A stretch of DNA of 64,000 nt from an uncultured Pontibacter sp. (GCF_947492645.1 NZ_CANLMZ010000004.1:62001-126000), one strand, 5' to 3'. Positions 42,253-51,941 are shown, counted from the stretch's first letter. Notes: generated by a model not told the origin, from the sequence alone. Made by a program: numbers and translations.

Positions 42253-43200
42253 TTAATCTCCTGACCCTGTTTTAGGTGAAAGCGTTGCAACAGCACCATT
42301 TTTTTTAAACCAACCCAGCACCACCGGGAAATGATCGTGGGGTGCATCATGATGGGTAAGTATATCAATGTGGCCATAATCGTGCAGGTTACCGTTTGCC
42401 TTGCTGAGCACTCTAAATTCGCTTTGCTTGCTGCCTGTTTCCTGCATCAGTTTTTCTACATCGGTGGGGTGGCCCAATACGTCGTCTTTAGCTCCGGTTA
42501 AGTATAAAGTAGGCGGCAGGTGCATGTGTTGCAGGGCTGCGGCATAATCAAAACCGTCGTGCCAATGGCGCCACTCTTTTTGCACCACCCAGGCATGGGT
42601 TTGGCGGTGCGTAAGCCGGGTTTCGCTGTCAGAGCCCATGCGCATGTGTTTGGCTGGCAACCAGCCCTTTGCAGCCACCACTACCTTTGCAGCCCAGTTC
42701 CAGACCACATCCACCATCATAAACTTTTTAAGGCTTTTGATGCTGATGCGCCTTTTGCTGCCAAAAAATGCCATTGCCTGCACTTGTACAGGCTCTGATG
42801 GCCTTGCCAGGTATGCCAGCATTAACACGCCTCCCCAGGAGTGAGCGGCCCAGTATTGCGGCACATCACCTTTAAGTTCTTTTATTTTCCGGATTATGGC
42901 TGGGAAATCCTCCTGCAACGTATGGTTAAGGCCAAAATCTGAGTAACGCGATATGGCAGGCGTGCTTTTGCCACGACCGCGAAGGTCTGCTACAAACACA
43001 TCATACCCTTGTTCGGCCAGGTATGGCGCAAAACCCTTCCCGGATTTAGTATAGAATATTTTGCCGTTTTCGATAGAGCCGTGCACCAGTAGCACCGGCG
43101 GGCCTTGATGTTGCCTGCTTACACGCCGTAAATGCAAAGTGTCGGTGGCATTTAGCCTGATAAAAACAGATTCCTGTTGTACGCCTTTACTTTTGTTCAT
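42253..43200 (-). CDS. alpha/beta hydrolase
   Basis: A 315-residue alpha/beta-hydrolase-fold protein: PVLLVHGSIENGKIFY, nucleophile Ser in AAHSWGGVLML, VFVADLRGRGKSTP, and the late GNLHDYGHIDI with a His likely to close the triad. Cytoplasmic, no signal peptide. It overlaps the start of the patatin-like gene (43187-43200) by 14 nt and is co-transcribed with it as a lipid-degrading pair (inference). Confidence 0.85.
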   Translation of the reverse strand: MNKSKGVQQESVFIRLNATDTLHLRRVSRQHQGPPVLLVHGSIENGKIFYTKSGKGFAPYLAEQGYDVFVADLRGRGKSTPAISRYSDFGLNHTLQEDFPAIIRKIKELKGDVPQYWAAHSWGGVLMLAYLARPSEPVQVQAMAFFGSKRRISIKSLKKFMMVDVVWNWAAKVVVAAKGWLPAKHMRMGSDSETRLTHRQTHAWVVQKEWRHWHDGFDYAAALQHMHLPPTLYLTGAKDDVLGHPTDVEKLMQETGSKQSEFRVLSKANGNLHDYGHIDILTHHDAPHDHFPVVLGWFKKNGAVATLSPKTGSGD

Positions 43201-44260
43201 GCTGCGGTGCCTGGTTTCGGTTTATAAAGGCTTGTACGCCATTACGGCCACTTTTTAGCAAAGTGCTTTTCTCAATTTCGCTAAGCTTGCGCACCTTAGA
43301 GCTAAAACCGGCTGTGCTGGTAGAAATGGTTCTTGTCCAGTCGTGGGGTTGTATGTGCTGGCGATTCAGGCTCTCTTTTACGATGTTATAAAAAGCCCCC
43401 ATATAGTCGCTAAACTTGCTGATGTTGTAAGGCGCCAATCCTGCCTGCTGTTTATCAAAGGCAATTTGTTCGTCTCTGTCCAGCCGGAGGCCCAGCGTTT
43501 GCGGGTTGTAAAACGTACCTTGGCTGTCGTAGTCTGTTTGGGCAGGAGAGGTGGATGCTAAGTACTTCGGATCGTCGAAAAGGGTTAGGGGGAAGTTTGC
43601 CAGTATCCCGCCGTCTACCAGCACATCTACCTCCTGGCCTTTCTTAGGTTTGGTTACAATGTTGCCCTGTTGGTCCAGCAATACCGCCCTGTAGTATAAT
43701 GGGATGGACATGGAAATGCGCACAGCATGCTTTACCTGCATGTCCGGGAAAGTCTCATGCGAGAAAACCATAACACTCTGGTCAGATAGGTTGGTGCCCG
43801 TAACATAGAGGTCTTTGTAATTGCTGTAACCTGCTAGGGCGTGCAACTGGGCAAAGGTCAGGTTAGGTGATCCTGTTTTAGCCTCTATCATTTTGCCTAT
43901 CCAATCGGTAAATTTATCGCCCCTGTACCAGCCATACTGCTTAAAAAGCCGGTTAGTACCTCCAAAAAATATAAAGCGGCCGTCGTTGAACTGCTGCACC
44001 GGTGTAGCGTAGGTTATTTCAGTAATCTCGGTGGGCGTATAACCCACCGCCAGCAACGCTGCCTGTATGGCACCCGCCGATGTGCCTGCTACCCTTTTTA
44101 TCGGAGACAAGATACCCAGGGAGTCTAATTGCTCTAAAGCACCACCGTAAGCAATGCCTCTAACGCCTCCGCCTTCAAATACAAGGTTTTGATAGGTGGG
44201 CTGTTGCGCCAAAGCAGTTAAGCTAAGCAGAAGGCATAGGCCTGAAAGAAGTGATCGCAT
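43187..44260 (-). CDS. patatin-like phospholipase
   Basis: A 357-residue protein with a signal peptide (to about residue 18) and a patatin domain: VFEGGGVRGIAYGGALEQLD oxyanion loop, Ser61 in AGTSAGAI and Asp in DVLVDGGILANFP. It carries the complete Ser-Asp dyad and hydrolyses acyl lipids. The signal peptide puts it outside the cytoplasm. First gene of the two-gene unit with the hydrolase downstream. Confidence 0.9.
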   Translation of the reverse strand: MRSLLSGLCLLLSLTALAQQPTYQNLVFEGGGVRGIAYGGALEQLDSLGILSPIKRVAGTSAGAIQAALLAVGYTPTEITEITYATPVQQFNDGRFIFFGGTNRLFKQYGWYRGDKFTDWIGKMIEAKTGSPNLTFAQLHALAGYSNYKDLYVTGTNLSDQSVMVFSHETFPDMQVKHAVRISMSIPLYYRAVLLDQQGNIVTKPKKGQEVDVLVDGGILANFPLTLFDDPKYLASTSPAQTDYDSQGTFYNPQTLGLRLDRDEQIAFDKQQAGLAPYNISKFSDYMGAFYNIVKESLNRQHIQPHDWTRTISTSTAGFSSKVRKLSEIEKSTLLKSGRNGVQAFINRNQAPQHEQK

Positions 44261-44282
44261 GAGGAGGTTGGTTTATACTTCT

Positions 44283-44290
44283 CAAATATA
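44283..44290 (-). promoter_or_regulatory. -7 promoter box for the patatin/hydrolase operon
   Basis: TATATTTG on the reverse strand, exact to TAnnTTTG, 23 bp before the ATG at 44260, giving a short leader. No clear -33 box. Confidence 0.45.
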
Positions 44291-44374
44291 CATACTTTGC
44301 CATACTTAGCACAGGCATAACAGCAGCTTCTAAAAAAGCAGGAAGCTGTAAACAGTTGGATATGGGCAAAAAAA

Positions 44375-44403
44375 CAGCTGGCAACATCGAGTGCTGCCAG
44401 CTG
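44375..44403 (-). terminator. terminator of the 73-residue membrane protein gene
   Basis: CAGCTGGCA pairs with TGCCAGCTG around an 11-nt loop. Flanked by A-runs on the plus strand (T-runs on the reverse). Confidence 0.6.
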
Positions 44404-44429
44404 AAAAATAAAACTTGAAAATTATCTCA

Positions 44430-44651
44430 TTAACTCCGGACGGGTACCGTTTGTGTTTCAAGTTTAGGCCTGAAAACTAACCAAACTACCGTTCCGAATA
44501 TCGTACCCGAGAAAAACGTTAAAGCCGTGATAAGCCAACCGTTTAACCCGCGCTGTTCTGCATCATGGTATACCCATGCCAGCATAAACACCAGCAAGAG
44601 CAAGTATAAACCCACAACAGTAAAAAGTATAATATTTGGTAAGTACTCCAT
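44430..44651 (-). CDS. small membrane protein, PLDc_N-like
   Basis: A 73-residue protein with two membrane segments: IILFTVVGLYLLLLVFMLAWVY and WLITALTFFSGTIFGTVVWLVF, joined by HDAEQRGLNG. This two-segment form with the tight loop is seen in PLDc_N/DUF-type small proteins of Bacteroidota. ATG at 44651 is the natural start; 44672 is an upstream alternative. Function unknown. Confidence 0.65.
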   Translation of the reverse strand: MEYLPNIILFTVVGLYLLLLVFMLAWVYHDAEQRGLNGWLITALTFFSGTIFGTVVWLVFRPKLETQTVPVRS

Positions 44652-44855
44652 GAGTATCTGGTTTAATTGCACAAAGCTGCTTGATAATGAAGCAACTACT
44701 ATACTTATTAAACCGATAACTGAACTTAAAGTTTATAACTTTATAAAGAATAGTATTGGAATGCTTAAAAAATATGAGGTAAAAATTGGAATCTTATACT
44801 TGGTGGGGCACACGGAGGAGGTCTGTGGATTGCATTAAAATTAAATTGAATGCTT

Positions 44856-46214
44856 TTAAGGTGCTTTGCTTTGGTGCAGAGACAGCAGGCGGTGGAGTAT
44901 TTCTGTTATATAGCTGCCGGCTGTAGGGCCATAAAAGTTCATGGCCCTGGCTTCATACTTCTTAAGTTTGTAGTGTGCATCCGGAATAATATAACCAAGG
45001 TAACTGCCGTTAAAACCGGTTACCATTACATGTTTTTGCTGCTTCCGGGCATGTGCGGCCAACGCTGGTATAAACTCCCCGGAGTAATCTGCCGGTACTC
45101 CCAGCATTACCACAGGGCCAATTTGCAGGCTGTTAAGATAGGCGTTGTAGCGGCCAAAAAAAGTATAGAATAAGCCTGGTGCAAACCTTTTGTTTTCGCC
45201 GATACGCCAATGCGGTTCAGGAAGGCAAAGCGGTACTCGTTTTGTGCTAAGGTCTGATGTAAAGGAAACCGGCGTTTCCGGAACTGCTGCAAGTATGCGT
45301 TTAGCCAGGTTTTGGCCTACTTCTTCGGTACTTTCAAAACTATCGCCGTGGTGGTAAACGCTGGAGTGGCTGCCAACTGCCCCCGCCGAAAAGGCCGCAA
45401 AACTTACATGTTGCTCCAGCTCCCGCACCAGCACCGCAGGGTAGTCTCCGGAGAGCACAGGCTGCATGGATGGTAGGATGGTAGCGTGCGCTGAAAAACT
45501 GCAAAGTATAGCCGTTGTGCCATCAGACCGCTCGAATTTCAAGTAGCGCAGCGTCGTGTCTCTCTCTGCGGCAACGCCAGTTAAACGATTTTTTACTAGT
45601 GCTGCGCCGTTTGCTGTGCCGTAGCCAACTTTAGCAGGCTGCTGGTTTTGGCGTGCAAGCTGTATACTTTGGATGATGCGTTGCACCGTTTGGTTTACTA
45701 CCTCCTTTTTATACTTGCCAGCCATAATGCGGCCCGCAACTTTTTTGCCCCACCCACCAAAGCTGCTATGGGTGTGGGTGGCAGATAAGTATACTTGGTC
45801 CGGTTGCAGATTTAAGCGCGGGTATTCTTCCTCCAGGGCAGCAGCTACACTCATCGGCGCAATCAGCATGTCCAAAGCCACGAAATAGGCCTGGTTTTTA
45901 CCGTTGTCAAACGCAAACGTACGTACCCAAACAGAGTCGTGCACAACCGTATACTTCATACCGAGCCTCTTGCCATAGCCAGCTAGTGGTGTACCGGCAG
46001 GAGGTGTGATATTTACTTTTGCCCATCCTACCTGCAGGGTATCGCCGGCGGCATTAACGTGTGGCTGCTGCTGCAGGGCATCTACAGTTTGGCGGTAGTA
46101 TGTAGTGTGTTTGTATGGCGCCTGGTCCAGTTGCTGCACTACGCAGCTTTGGCAAATTACCAACAGGCAGGGCAGCAGGTAAAAAAGTATCGTATGGCTA
46201 AGGGGCTGTTTCAA
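44856..46214 (-). CDS. neutral/alkaline ceramidase-like lipoprotein
   Basis: A 452-residue protein: signal and lipobox ICQSC (Cys24), then a neutral/alkaline non-lysosomal ceramidase N-terminal domain with KVNITPPAGTPLAGYG, YLSATHTHSSFGGWG, CSFSAHATILP and AGAVGSHSSVYHH, holding His residues that bind zinc in this fold. It lacks the C-terminal beta-sandwich of true ceramidases, so it may act on other amides or esters. Expected on the envelope surface. No paired gene. Confidence 0.85.
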   Translation of the reverse strand: MKQPLSHTILFYLLPCLLVICQSCVVQQLDQAPYKHTTYYRQTVDALQQQPHVNAAGDTLQVGWAKVNITPPAGTPLAGYGKRLGMKYTVVHDSVWVRTFAFDNGKNQAYFVALDMLIAPMSVAAALEEEYPRLNLQPDQVYLSATHTHSSFGGWGKKVAGRIMAGKYKKEVVNQTVQRIIQSIQLARQNQQPAKVGYGTANGAALVKNRLTGVAAERDTTLRYLKFERSDGTTAILCSFSAHATILPSMQPVLSGDYPAVLVRELEQHVSFAAFSAGAVGSHSSVYHHGDSFESTEEVGQNLAKRILAAVPETPVSFTSDLSTKRVPLCLPEPHWRIGENKRFAPGLFYTFFGRYNAYLNSLQIGPVVMLGVPADYSGEFIPALAAHARKQQKHVMVTGFNGSYLGYIIPDAHYKLKKYEARAMNFYGPTAGSYITEILHRLLSLHQSKAP

Positions 46215-46263
46215 CTATACTAAGTTACAGATTAGATGGCATTGCAAACCCGGATTGCCGTTT

Positions 46264-47589
46264 TTAATTCTGGAGTGTTTCTGCTGAGGAGTAAAGGCTA
46301 ATCTGGTTAGCAGATACTGCCGTTCGTAAAGTGCGGAGATCATCAGCGGCAGGCATTTCAAATACTTCCAAATCAAAGTATTTTACCGCAGCCAACAGGT
46401 GGTCGAACATATCGGCCATGATCATCTCATACCTGTCCCAGCGTACATCGTTCGTAAACACGTACAGCTCAATAGGCATACCTGTGGTAGTTGGTTCCAG
46501 TTGGCGCACCATCATGGTCATGTTCTTATGGGTAAACTCATGCTGCGCAATATAAGCATCAATATACCTCCTGAATACGCCCACATTGGTCATGCTGCGC
46601 CCATTTATAAGCAGACTTTTATCAATATGCTTTGCCTTGTTATACGCTTCTATCTCTGCCTGGCGCTCCTGCAGGTAATCCGTTACAAGCTGTATCTTGC
46701 TAAAGCGGCTTATATCCTTCTCTGAAAGGTATTTTATACTTGATATCTTGATGAGGATGGAGCGTTTGATGCGCCGGCCACCTGCGTTCTGCATGCCGCG
46801 CCAGTTCTTAAACGAGTCAGAGATAAGGTAATAAGTCGGGATGGTGGTAATGGTTTTATCGAAATTCTGCACCTTAACGGTGGTCAGGTTTATCTCGATC
46901 ACATCGCCGTCTGCGCCATACTTTTCCATCGTAATCCAATCGCCGATGCGCACCATGTCGTTTGTAGATACCTGTATGCTGGCCACAAAGCCAAGTATGG
47001 TGTCTTTAAAAACGAGCAGAAGTATAGCCGAGGCTGCACCCATGGCTGTTATAAAAGCCCAAACTTCTTTGCCGGTAAGCAACGAAAAAATAAGCAGGCC
47101 GCCCACAAAGTATAAAAAAATGGAAATTACCTGTAAAAAGCTATCCACGGGCTTGTTACGGAAAAGGGCCGTAGTTTTAAGGTAGTCTTTTAACGTGCGC
47201 AAAAATGCCCGGATCACCCAGATTGATAGCAGCACAGTATAAACATCCACTAAAGTTCTCAGCGGCTTTATCCACTCCTGGAAGTCAGAGAGCATAACTG
47301 GAATCGCCTGCACCATAATAACAAGCGGCACTACTTTGGCTAAGTGGTCAAAAACCTTGTTCTGGATTAAAAAATCGTCGAACTGCGTGGATGTTCTGGC
47401 TGAGAATTTCTTTGCGGCCCCCACCATCAGCCTTCGGGCAATGGCTCCAGAAGTATAAGCCAGCAATAATACAAGGGCAAGCAACAGCAGCATGTTCAGG
47501 TAGATGGCTGTGTTTTCGGGCATTCCCAAATTTACCAGGTGGTTATAGGTCCAATGGTTGATGGAGGAGAATTGGTTTGCAGTTTCCAT
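46264..47589 (-). CDS. mechanosensitive ion channel, MscS family
   Basis: A 441-residue protein: four to five membrane segments (about 25-210), an MscS pore/beta domain (about 185-245, VFKDTILGFVASIQVSTNDMVRIGDWITM) and a longer C-terminal alpha/beta region to the end. Opens on membrane tension to release solutes. Start ATG at 47589 is chosen since the -7 box at 47626-47633 would be inside a gene starting at 47637. Last part is more divergent than in E. coli MscS. Confidence 0.9.
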   Translation of the reverse strand: METANQFSSINHWTYNHLVNLGMPENTAIYLNMLLLLALVLLLAYTSGAIARRLMVGAAKKFSARTSTQFDDFLIQNKVFDHLAKVVPLVIMVQAIPVMLSDFQEWIKPLRTLVDVYTVLLSIWVIRAFLRTLKDYLKTTALFRNKPVDSFLQVISIFLYFVGGLLIFSLLTGKEVWAFITAMGAASAILLLVFKDTILGFVASIQVSTNDMVRIGDWITMEKYGADGDVIEINLTTVKVQNFDKTITTIPTYYLISDSFKNWRGMQNAGGRRIKRSILIKISSIKYLSEKDISRFSKIQLVTDYLQERQAEIEAYNKAKHIDKSLLINGRSMTNVGVFRRYIDAYIAQHEFTHKNMTMMVRQLEPTTTGMPIELYVFTNDVRWDRYEMIMADMFDHLLAAVKYFDLEVFEMPAADDLRTLRTAVSANQISLYSSAETLQN

Positions 47590-47625
47590 GTTGGTTTGTA
47601 AAAGGCTAAAAGATGGATTGCGCCA

Positions 47626-47653
47626 CAAAGGTAGCAAAATTTAAGGAGGCAAA
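47626..47653 (-). promoter_or_regulatory. promoter of the MscS-like gene
   Basis: Reading leftward: TTTG (47653-47650), 16-bp spacer, TACCTTTG (47633-47626). Start expected near 47620, about 30 nt before the ATG. Confidence 0.55.
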
Positions 47654-47746
47654 CCGGTAGGCGGTGATATACTTGCACTTGTGGGGCTCATACTTGCTAT
47701 TCGTGCCTTTTCAGCAGATAATGTTTTAAGGTTAAGCAATAAGGCT

Positions 47747-47754
47747 TAAATTTG
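47747..47754 (+). promoter_or_regulatory. -7 promoter box for tex
   Basis: TAAATTTG, exact to TAnnTTTG, with TTTT at 47724-47727 near the -33 position. It implies a leader of about 130 nt ahead of the ATG at 47890. The remainder of the 300-bp gap 47590-47889 shows nothing else. Confidence 0.4.
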
Positions 47755-47889
47755 ATGTTCCGATGGCTTTGCTTTATACTTTAGGGCAGGGCAGAGGCCG
47801 CTGGTGCAGGAGGAAAGGAGGGGGATGGCCTTTGGGTTTATACGTTCTGCCTGCTGCTGCTAATGCAGATTATTGTCTTATATCAATAT

Positions 47890-50148
47890 ATGGAACCTAA
47901 TTTAGAGCATTTATTAAAGATTGCCTCAGAGCTTTCTATCACGATCAAACAGGTAGAGGCTACAGCAAGCTTGTTGGACGAAGGGGCGACTGTACCGTTC
48001 ATCTCACGTTACCGAAAAGAAGTTACCGGCTCTCTGGACGAAGTGCAGATAGCTGCCATCCGTGACAGAATGGAGCAGCTGCGCGAGCTCGATAAGCGCC
48101 GCGAAAGTATACTTAAGTCTATTAAAGACCAGGAAAAGCTGACGCCGGAACTGGAGGCGCAGATCATGGCAGCCGAAACCATGGCTGTGCTGGAAGATAT
48201 TTACCTGCCATACAAACCAAAACGCCGCACCAAGGCTACCATTGCCCGCGAAAAGGGGCTGGAGCCGCTGGCAGAGCGTATTTTTGCCCAGGAAAACATT
48301 GATGTAGAAGCCGAAGCCGCCAACTTTATCTCGGAAGAGAAAGAGGTGAAAGATGTAAACGAGGCCCTTGCCGGTGCCCGCGACATCATGGCTGAGTGGA
48401 TGAACGAGAATGCCGAGGCACGTGCCGCCATGCGTCAGCTTTTCGAGAAGCAAGGCGTGTTTAAAAGCCGCGTAATGATGGGCAAGGAAGAGGCAGGCCA
48501 GAAGTTTAAAGACTACTTTGAGTGGGAAGAGCCGATAGAGAAAGCGCCATCGCACCGTATCCTGGCGATGCGCCGCGGTGAAACCGAAATGGTGTTGATG
48601 CTTACAGCCCAACCAGACGAGGAAGCTGCGCTGGCAAAGCTGGAGAATATGTTTGTGCAGGGCAATAACGCTGCCTCGGAGCAGGTAAAGCTGGCTGCCA
48701 AAGATTGCTACAAGCGCCTGCTTAAGTTAAGTATGGAAACTGAAGTACGCTTAAGTTCCAAGAAACGTGCCGATGAAGAAGCTATCCGCGTATTTGCCGA
48801 TAACCTGCGCCAGCTTTTACTGTCGTCACCGCTTGGCCAGAAAACAGTATTAGCCCTTGACCCTGGCTTTAGAACGGGTGTTAAGTCCGTGGTACTGGAT
48901 AAGCAAGGCAAACTGCTGCACAACGAAACTATTTACCCGCACACAGGCCAACACAAGGAGCAGGAGGCCGCGCAGGCCGTGCGTTATATGGTTACCCGCT
49001 TCGAGGTAGAGGCCATTGCCATTGGCAACGGTACTGCCAGTCGCGAAACGGAAGCTTTTGTAAAAAGCCTGAAGTTGCCGGCATCGGTGCAGGTGGTGAT
49101 GGTGAATGAAAGTGGGGCTTCTATCTACTCTGCCTCGGATGTAGCCCGCGAAGAATTCCCGGACCAGGATGTAACGGTGCGTGGTGCCGTTTCCATAGGC
49201 CGCCGCCTGATGGACCCGCTGGCTGAATTGGTTAAAATAGATCCGAAAAGTATAGGCGTTGGCCAGTACCAGCACGATGTGGACCAGTCTGCCCTAAAGC
49301 ACTCTTTGGATGATGTGGTGATGAGCTGCGTAAACGCCGTGGGTGTGGAAGTGAACACAGCCAGCAAGCAACTGTTAACCTACGTTTCTGGTTTAGGACC
49401 AGCCTTGGCACAAAACATTGTAGAATACCGCAACCAGAATGGGCCATTTAAAACAAGAACAGAGTTAAAGAAAGTTGCCCGCCTGGGAGATAAAGCTTTT
49501 GAGCAGGCTGCTGGTTTCTTGAGGATCAGAGACGCAAAAAACCCGTTGGATGCCTCTGCAGTACACCCGGAAAGCTACCCGATTGTAGAACAAATGGCCA
49601 AAGACTTGGGGGTAACCGTACAGGACCTGATGCAGAAGGAAGAGTTGCGCAAGCAAATCAACCTGAAAAATTATGTTACTGAAAAAGTAGGTCTGCCAAC
49701 CCTGCAGGACATTGTAAGCGAACTTGCCAAGCCAGGTCGTGACCCACGCCAGACTTTTGAGGCATTTAGCTTTACAGAAGGTGTAAATGAGATTAAAGAC
49801 CTGCGCGAGGGAATGAAGTTACCGGGTATTGTAACAAATATTACTGCTTTTGGCGCATTCGTGGATCTTGGCGTGCACCAGGATGGCTTAGTTCACGTGA
49901 GCCACCTTTCTGACCGCTTTATAAGCAACCCGCATGATGTGGTGAAGGTAGGCCAGAAAGTGGATGTAACCGTACTGGAGGTTGATGTTCCGCGCAAGCG
50001 TATCTCTTTAAGTATGAAAGGCGACCCTAACGCGCCAAAACCGGCGGGTGGCGGGAATCGCACGAATAAAAGCGGCAACAAGCGTGAAGAAGAACCGCTA
50101 GATGATTTCCAGGCTAAACTAGCTAAGCTAAAAGGCATGTTTAAGTAA
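47890..50148 (+). CDS. tex: RNA-binding transcriptional accessory protein Tex
   Basis: A 752-residue Tex protein: N-terminal helical domain (LLDEGATVPFISRYRKEVTG), YqgF/RNase H-like domain (about 325-455, LALDPGFRTGVKSVVLD), helix-hairpin-helix region (about 490-560, LLTYVSGLGPALAQNIVEYR) and S1 RNA-binding domain (about 645-715, GIVTNITAFGAFVDLGVHQD), then a Gly/Asn/Lys-rich tail. It binds nucleic acid and is implicated in transcription. ATG at 47890 is selected. Monocistronic, with a terminator after it. Confidence 0.95.
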   Translation: MEPNLEHLLKIASELSITIKQVEATASLLDEGATVPFISRYRKEVTGSLDEVQIAAIRDRMEQLRELDKRRESILKSIKDQEKLTPELEAQIMAAETMAVLEDIYLPYKPKRRTKATIAREKGLEPLAERIFAQENIDVEAEAANFISEEKEVKDVNEALAGARDIMAEWMNENAEARAAMRQLFEKQGVFKSRVMMGKEEAGQKFKDYFEWEEPIEKAPSHRILAMRRGETEMVLMLTAQPDEEAALAKLENMFVQGNNAASEQVKLAAKDCYKRLLKLSMETEVRLSSKKRADEEAIRVFADNLRQLLLSSPLGQKTVLALDPGFRTGVKSVVLDKQGKLLHNETIYPHTGQHKEQEAAQAVRYMVTRFEVEAIAIGNGTASRETEAFVKSLKLPASVQVVMVNESGASIYSASDVAREEFPDQDVTVRGAVSIGRRLMDPLAELVKIDPKSIGVGQYQHDVDQSALKHSLDDVVMSCVNAVGVEVNTASKQLLTYVSGLGPALAQNIVEYRNQNGPFKTRTELKKVARLGDKAFEQAAGFLRIRDAKNPLDASAVHPESYPIVEQMAKDLGVTVQDLMQKEELRKQINLKNYVTEKVGLPTLQDIVSELAKPGRDPRQTFEAFSFTEGVNEIKDLREGMKLPGIVTNITAFGAFVDLGVHQDGLVHVSHLSDRFISNPHDVVKVGQKVDVTVLEVDVPRKRISLSMKGDPNAPKPAGGGNRTNKSGNKREEEPLDDFQAKLAKLKGMFK

Positions 50149-50173
50149 TAACTATCATACTATAGTAAAGGAC

Positions 50174-50213
50174 AAAGGGCTTCTATGGCAACAGCTGTAG
50201 GAGCCCTTTTTTT
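50174..50213 (+). terminator. terminator after tex
   Basis: AAAGGGCTtCT ... AGgAGCCCTTT stem followed by TTTTTTT. It ends about 20 bp before the start of the truncated barrel-protein pseudogene. Confidence 0.75.
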
Positions 50214-50231
50214 ATATTAAAGTATAGTTAA

Positions 50232-50807
50232 AATATTATATACATTGGTCCACGTGTAGGCGCAACCTTTGCTAAGGTTTCTTTATCAGAAGATAGCGAA
50301 GAATTCTCTAATGATGATATCAAGTCAACTGCTGGCTTGCAATTTGGAGCTGTTGCAAACTTCATGATCAATGACATGTTTTCTATTCAGCCGGAGCTTC
50401 TTTATGTACAGAAAGGCTATAAGATCGGTGAGGATGAAGCCTATCTTAAGGGTAAATCAAACTATCTTGAAGTTCCTGTATTAGCTAAAATAGGATTTGG
50501 CGGCGAGCAGGTACGTGGCTTTGTTACAGGCGGACCTACATTAGGATACTGGACTGGTGGTAAATCTACTGTTAAGTTTGGGGATATGGAAGACAGCGAA
50601 GACTATGAGTTTGAGGATGAGGATAACCGTCTTGAGCTTGGTGCAAGCTTTGGTATCGGCGCAGCTTACAAAGTTGGTGCTGGCGAGTTAAACTTAGACG
50701 TTCGTTATGGACTTGGCTTCTCAAGCCTGTATGAAGCAGAAGGTAATGAGCCAAAAACAAGAAACCGTGTTTTTGGTGTTTCTTTAGCTTATCTTTTCAG
50801 CCTATAA
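50232..50807 (+). pseudogene. 5'-truncated PorT-like outer membrane barrel gene
   Basis: Translation in the frame ending at 50807 is open from just after a TAA at 50229-50231. It encodes IGPRVGATFAKVS... and runs to VFGVSLAYLFSL, aligned along its whole length with residues 26-210 of the intact protein at 51219-51851 (FSIQPELL, YDFEDEDNRLE, KVGAGELNLDVRYGLGFSS). The signal peptide and start codon are missing: the sequence upstream is the tex terminator. The ORF is otherwise intact, so a deletion removed the 5' end recently. A start at TTG 50337 would cut away barrel strands and is unlikely. Confidence 0.8.
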
Positions 50808-50845
50808 TTGCTGACAATAAGTATACTTAGTATACTATGTTAAAT

Positions 50846-50884
50846 AAAAAGCCCCTGGTTCAAAGCGAACCAGGGGCTTTTTTA
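50846..50884 (+). terminator. terminator after the pseudogene
   Basis: AAAAAGCCCCTGGTTC, loop AAAGC, GAACCAGGGGCTTTTTT. Perfect 12-13 bp GC stem. Confidence 0.9.
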
Positions 50885-51218
50885 TTGCTGTGCTTACTAA
50901 ATAGGGCAGCTATTGATGAAGTATACTTGAGCTGTACCTGAAAGTGCTACACATACTTGAGTATAAATGAAAAACTCAATTAAAAACCACTTTTTAGTTA
51001 TTGTGATTTAAATAAGTATACATGTAGTTTTTTTTATAAAGTACGTACTATACTAATAAGCTGCTATGTTTAAAAACCTATAACTGAAATGGCTTAATTG
51101 TTTATTTGGCAGCGAGTTATGCTTTAATAGTTACTGTTTTGCCTATAAAACATGGTATAAAATCAAATTATTAATTTCTGATACTACTACAAGCTTTCAT
51201 TATAAACTTACAAAGCCT
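50885..51218. other. AT-rich intergenic region upstream of the intact barrel gene
   Basis: About 330 bp with several AAGTATA/TATACTT copies, two of them as AAGTATACTT palindromes (near 50820 and 50920). No ORF with coding character and no exact TAnnTTTG; the promoter of 51219 must lie here but I cannot place it. Confidence 0.4.
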
Positions 51219-51851
51219 ATGAAAACCAAACTTTTGCTAGCTTTTCTTGTGGTGGCTGGTCTAATTGCTACGGCACAGGCACAAACAATTTCTGTAGGAC
51301 CTCGCGTGGGAGTTACATTTGCTCAAATCCATGCATCAGGCGACAATGCTGATGAACTGAATGATGCAGCTGAGTCTAATACAGGCTTTCAGGTTGGTGC
51401 AGTATCGAATATAATGCTTAGCGAATTATTCTCTATTCAGCCTGAGTTGCTCTTTATACAAAAAGGGGCTAAAGTTGGAGACAGCGATTACTTTAAGCTT
51501 CGCACAGATTACCTGGAGCTGCCTATATTAGCAAAAGTATCTTTTGGGCCAGAGCAACTCAAGGGTTTTGTTACAGCAGGCCCAACTGTGGGATACTGGC
51601 TAAGCGCAAAATCTATAAGCGAGATTGGTGGCAACAAAGAATCTGAGAGTTACGATTTTGAAGATGAAGATAACAGGCTGGAAATAGGTGCCAGTTTTGG
51701 TGTAGGAGTAGCTTACAAAGTAGGAGCAGGCGAACTTAACCTGGACGTGCGTTATGGGCTGGGCTTTTCGAGCATAGCTGAGTATGAAGGCGACTACAAA
51801 GAAAAAAACCAGGTTTTTGGTGTGTCCTTGGCCTACTTATTTTCCCTTTAG
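51219..51851 (+). CDS. PorT-like outer membrane beta-barrel protein (intact paralogue)
   Basis: A 210-residue protein: signal peptide MKTKLLLAFLVVAGLIATAQA, then an eight-strand barrel (SVGPRVGVTFAQIH, SIQPELLFIQKGAK, LELPILAKVSF, GFVTAGPTVGYWL, LNLDVRYGLGFSS) ending in LAYLFSL. Same family as 22375-22980. Tandem with the truncated copy 411 bp upstream, so both come from duplication. Structural or porin role; ligand unknown. Confidence 0.88.
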   Translation: MKTKLLLAFLVVAGLIATAQAQTISVGPRVGVTFAQIHASGDNADELNDAAESNTGFQVGAVSNIMLSELFSIQPELLFIQKGAKVGDSDYFKLRTDYLELPILAKVSFGPEQLKGFVTAGPTVGYWLSAKSISEIGGNKESESYDFEDEDNRLEIGASFGVGVAYKVGAGELNLDVRYGLGFSSIAEYEGDYKEKNQVFGVSLAYLFSL

Positions 51852-51941
51852 CAACACCTCTAATGTTTAAAATTAGTCCATTGATTGCATAATGCTAACA
51901 AAATATTTTTGTATCTGTTTTTATAGTTAAAGTATATATAG

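Noticed and set aside
44700..44838. Short plus-strand frame upstream of the ceramidase gene
   Set aside because: No start context, no family and it continues into antisense sequence; likely chance.
50337..50807. Intact gene starting at TTG 50337
   Set aside because: Upstream codons align with the mature paralogue and the start would remove barrel strands and the signal peptide; treated as a pseudogene.
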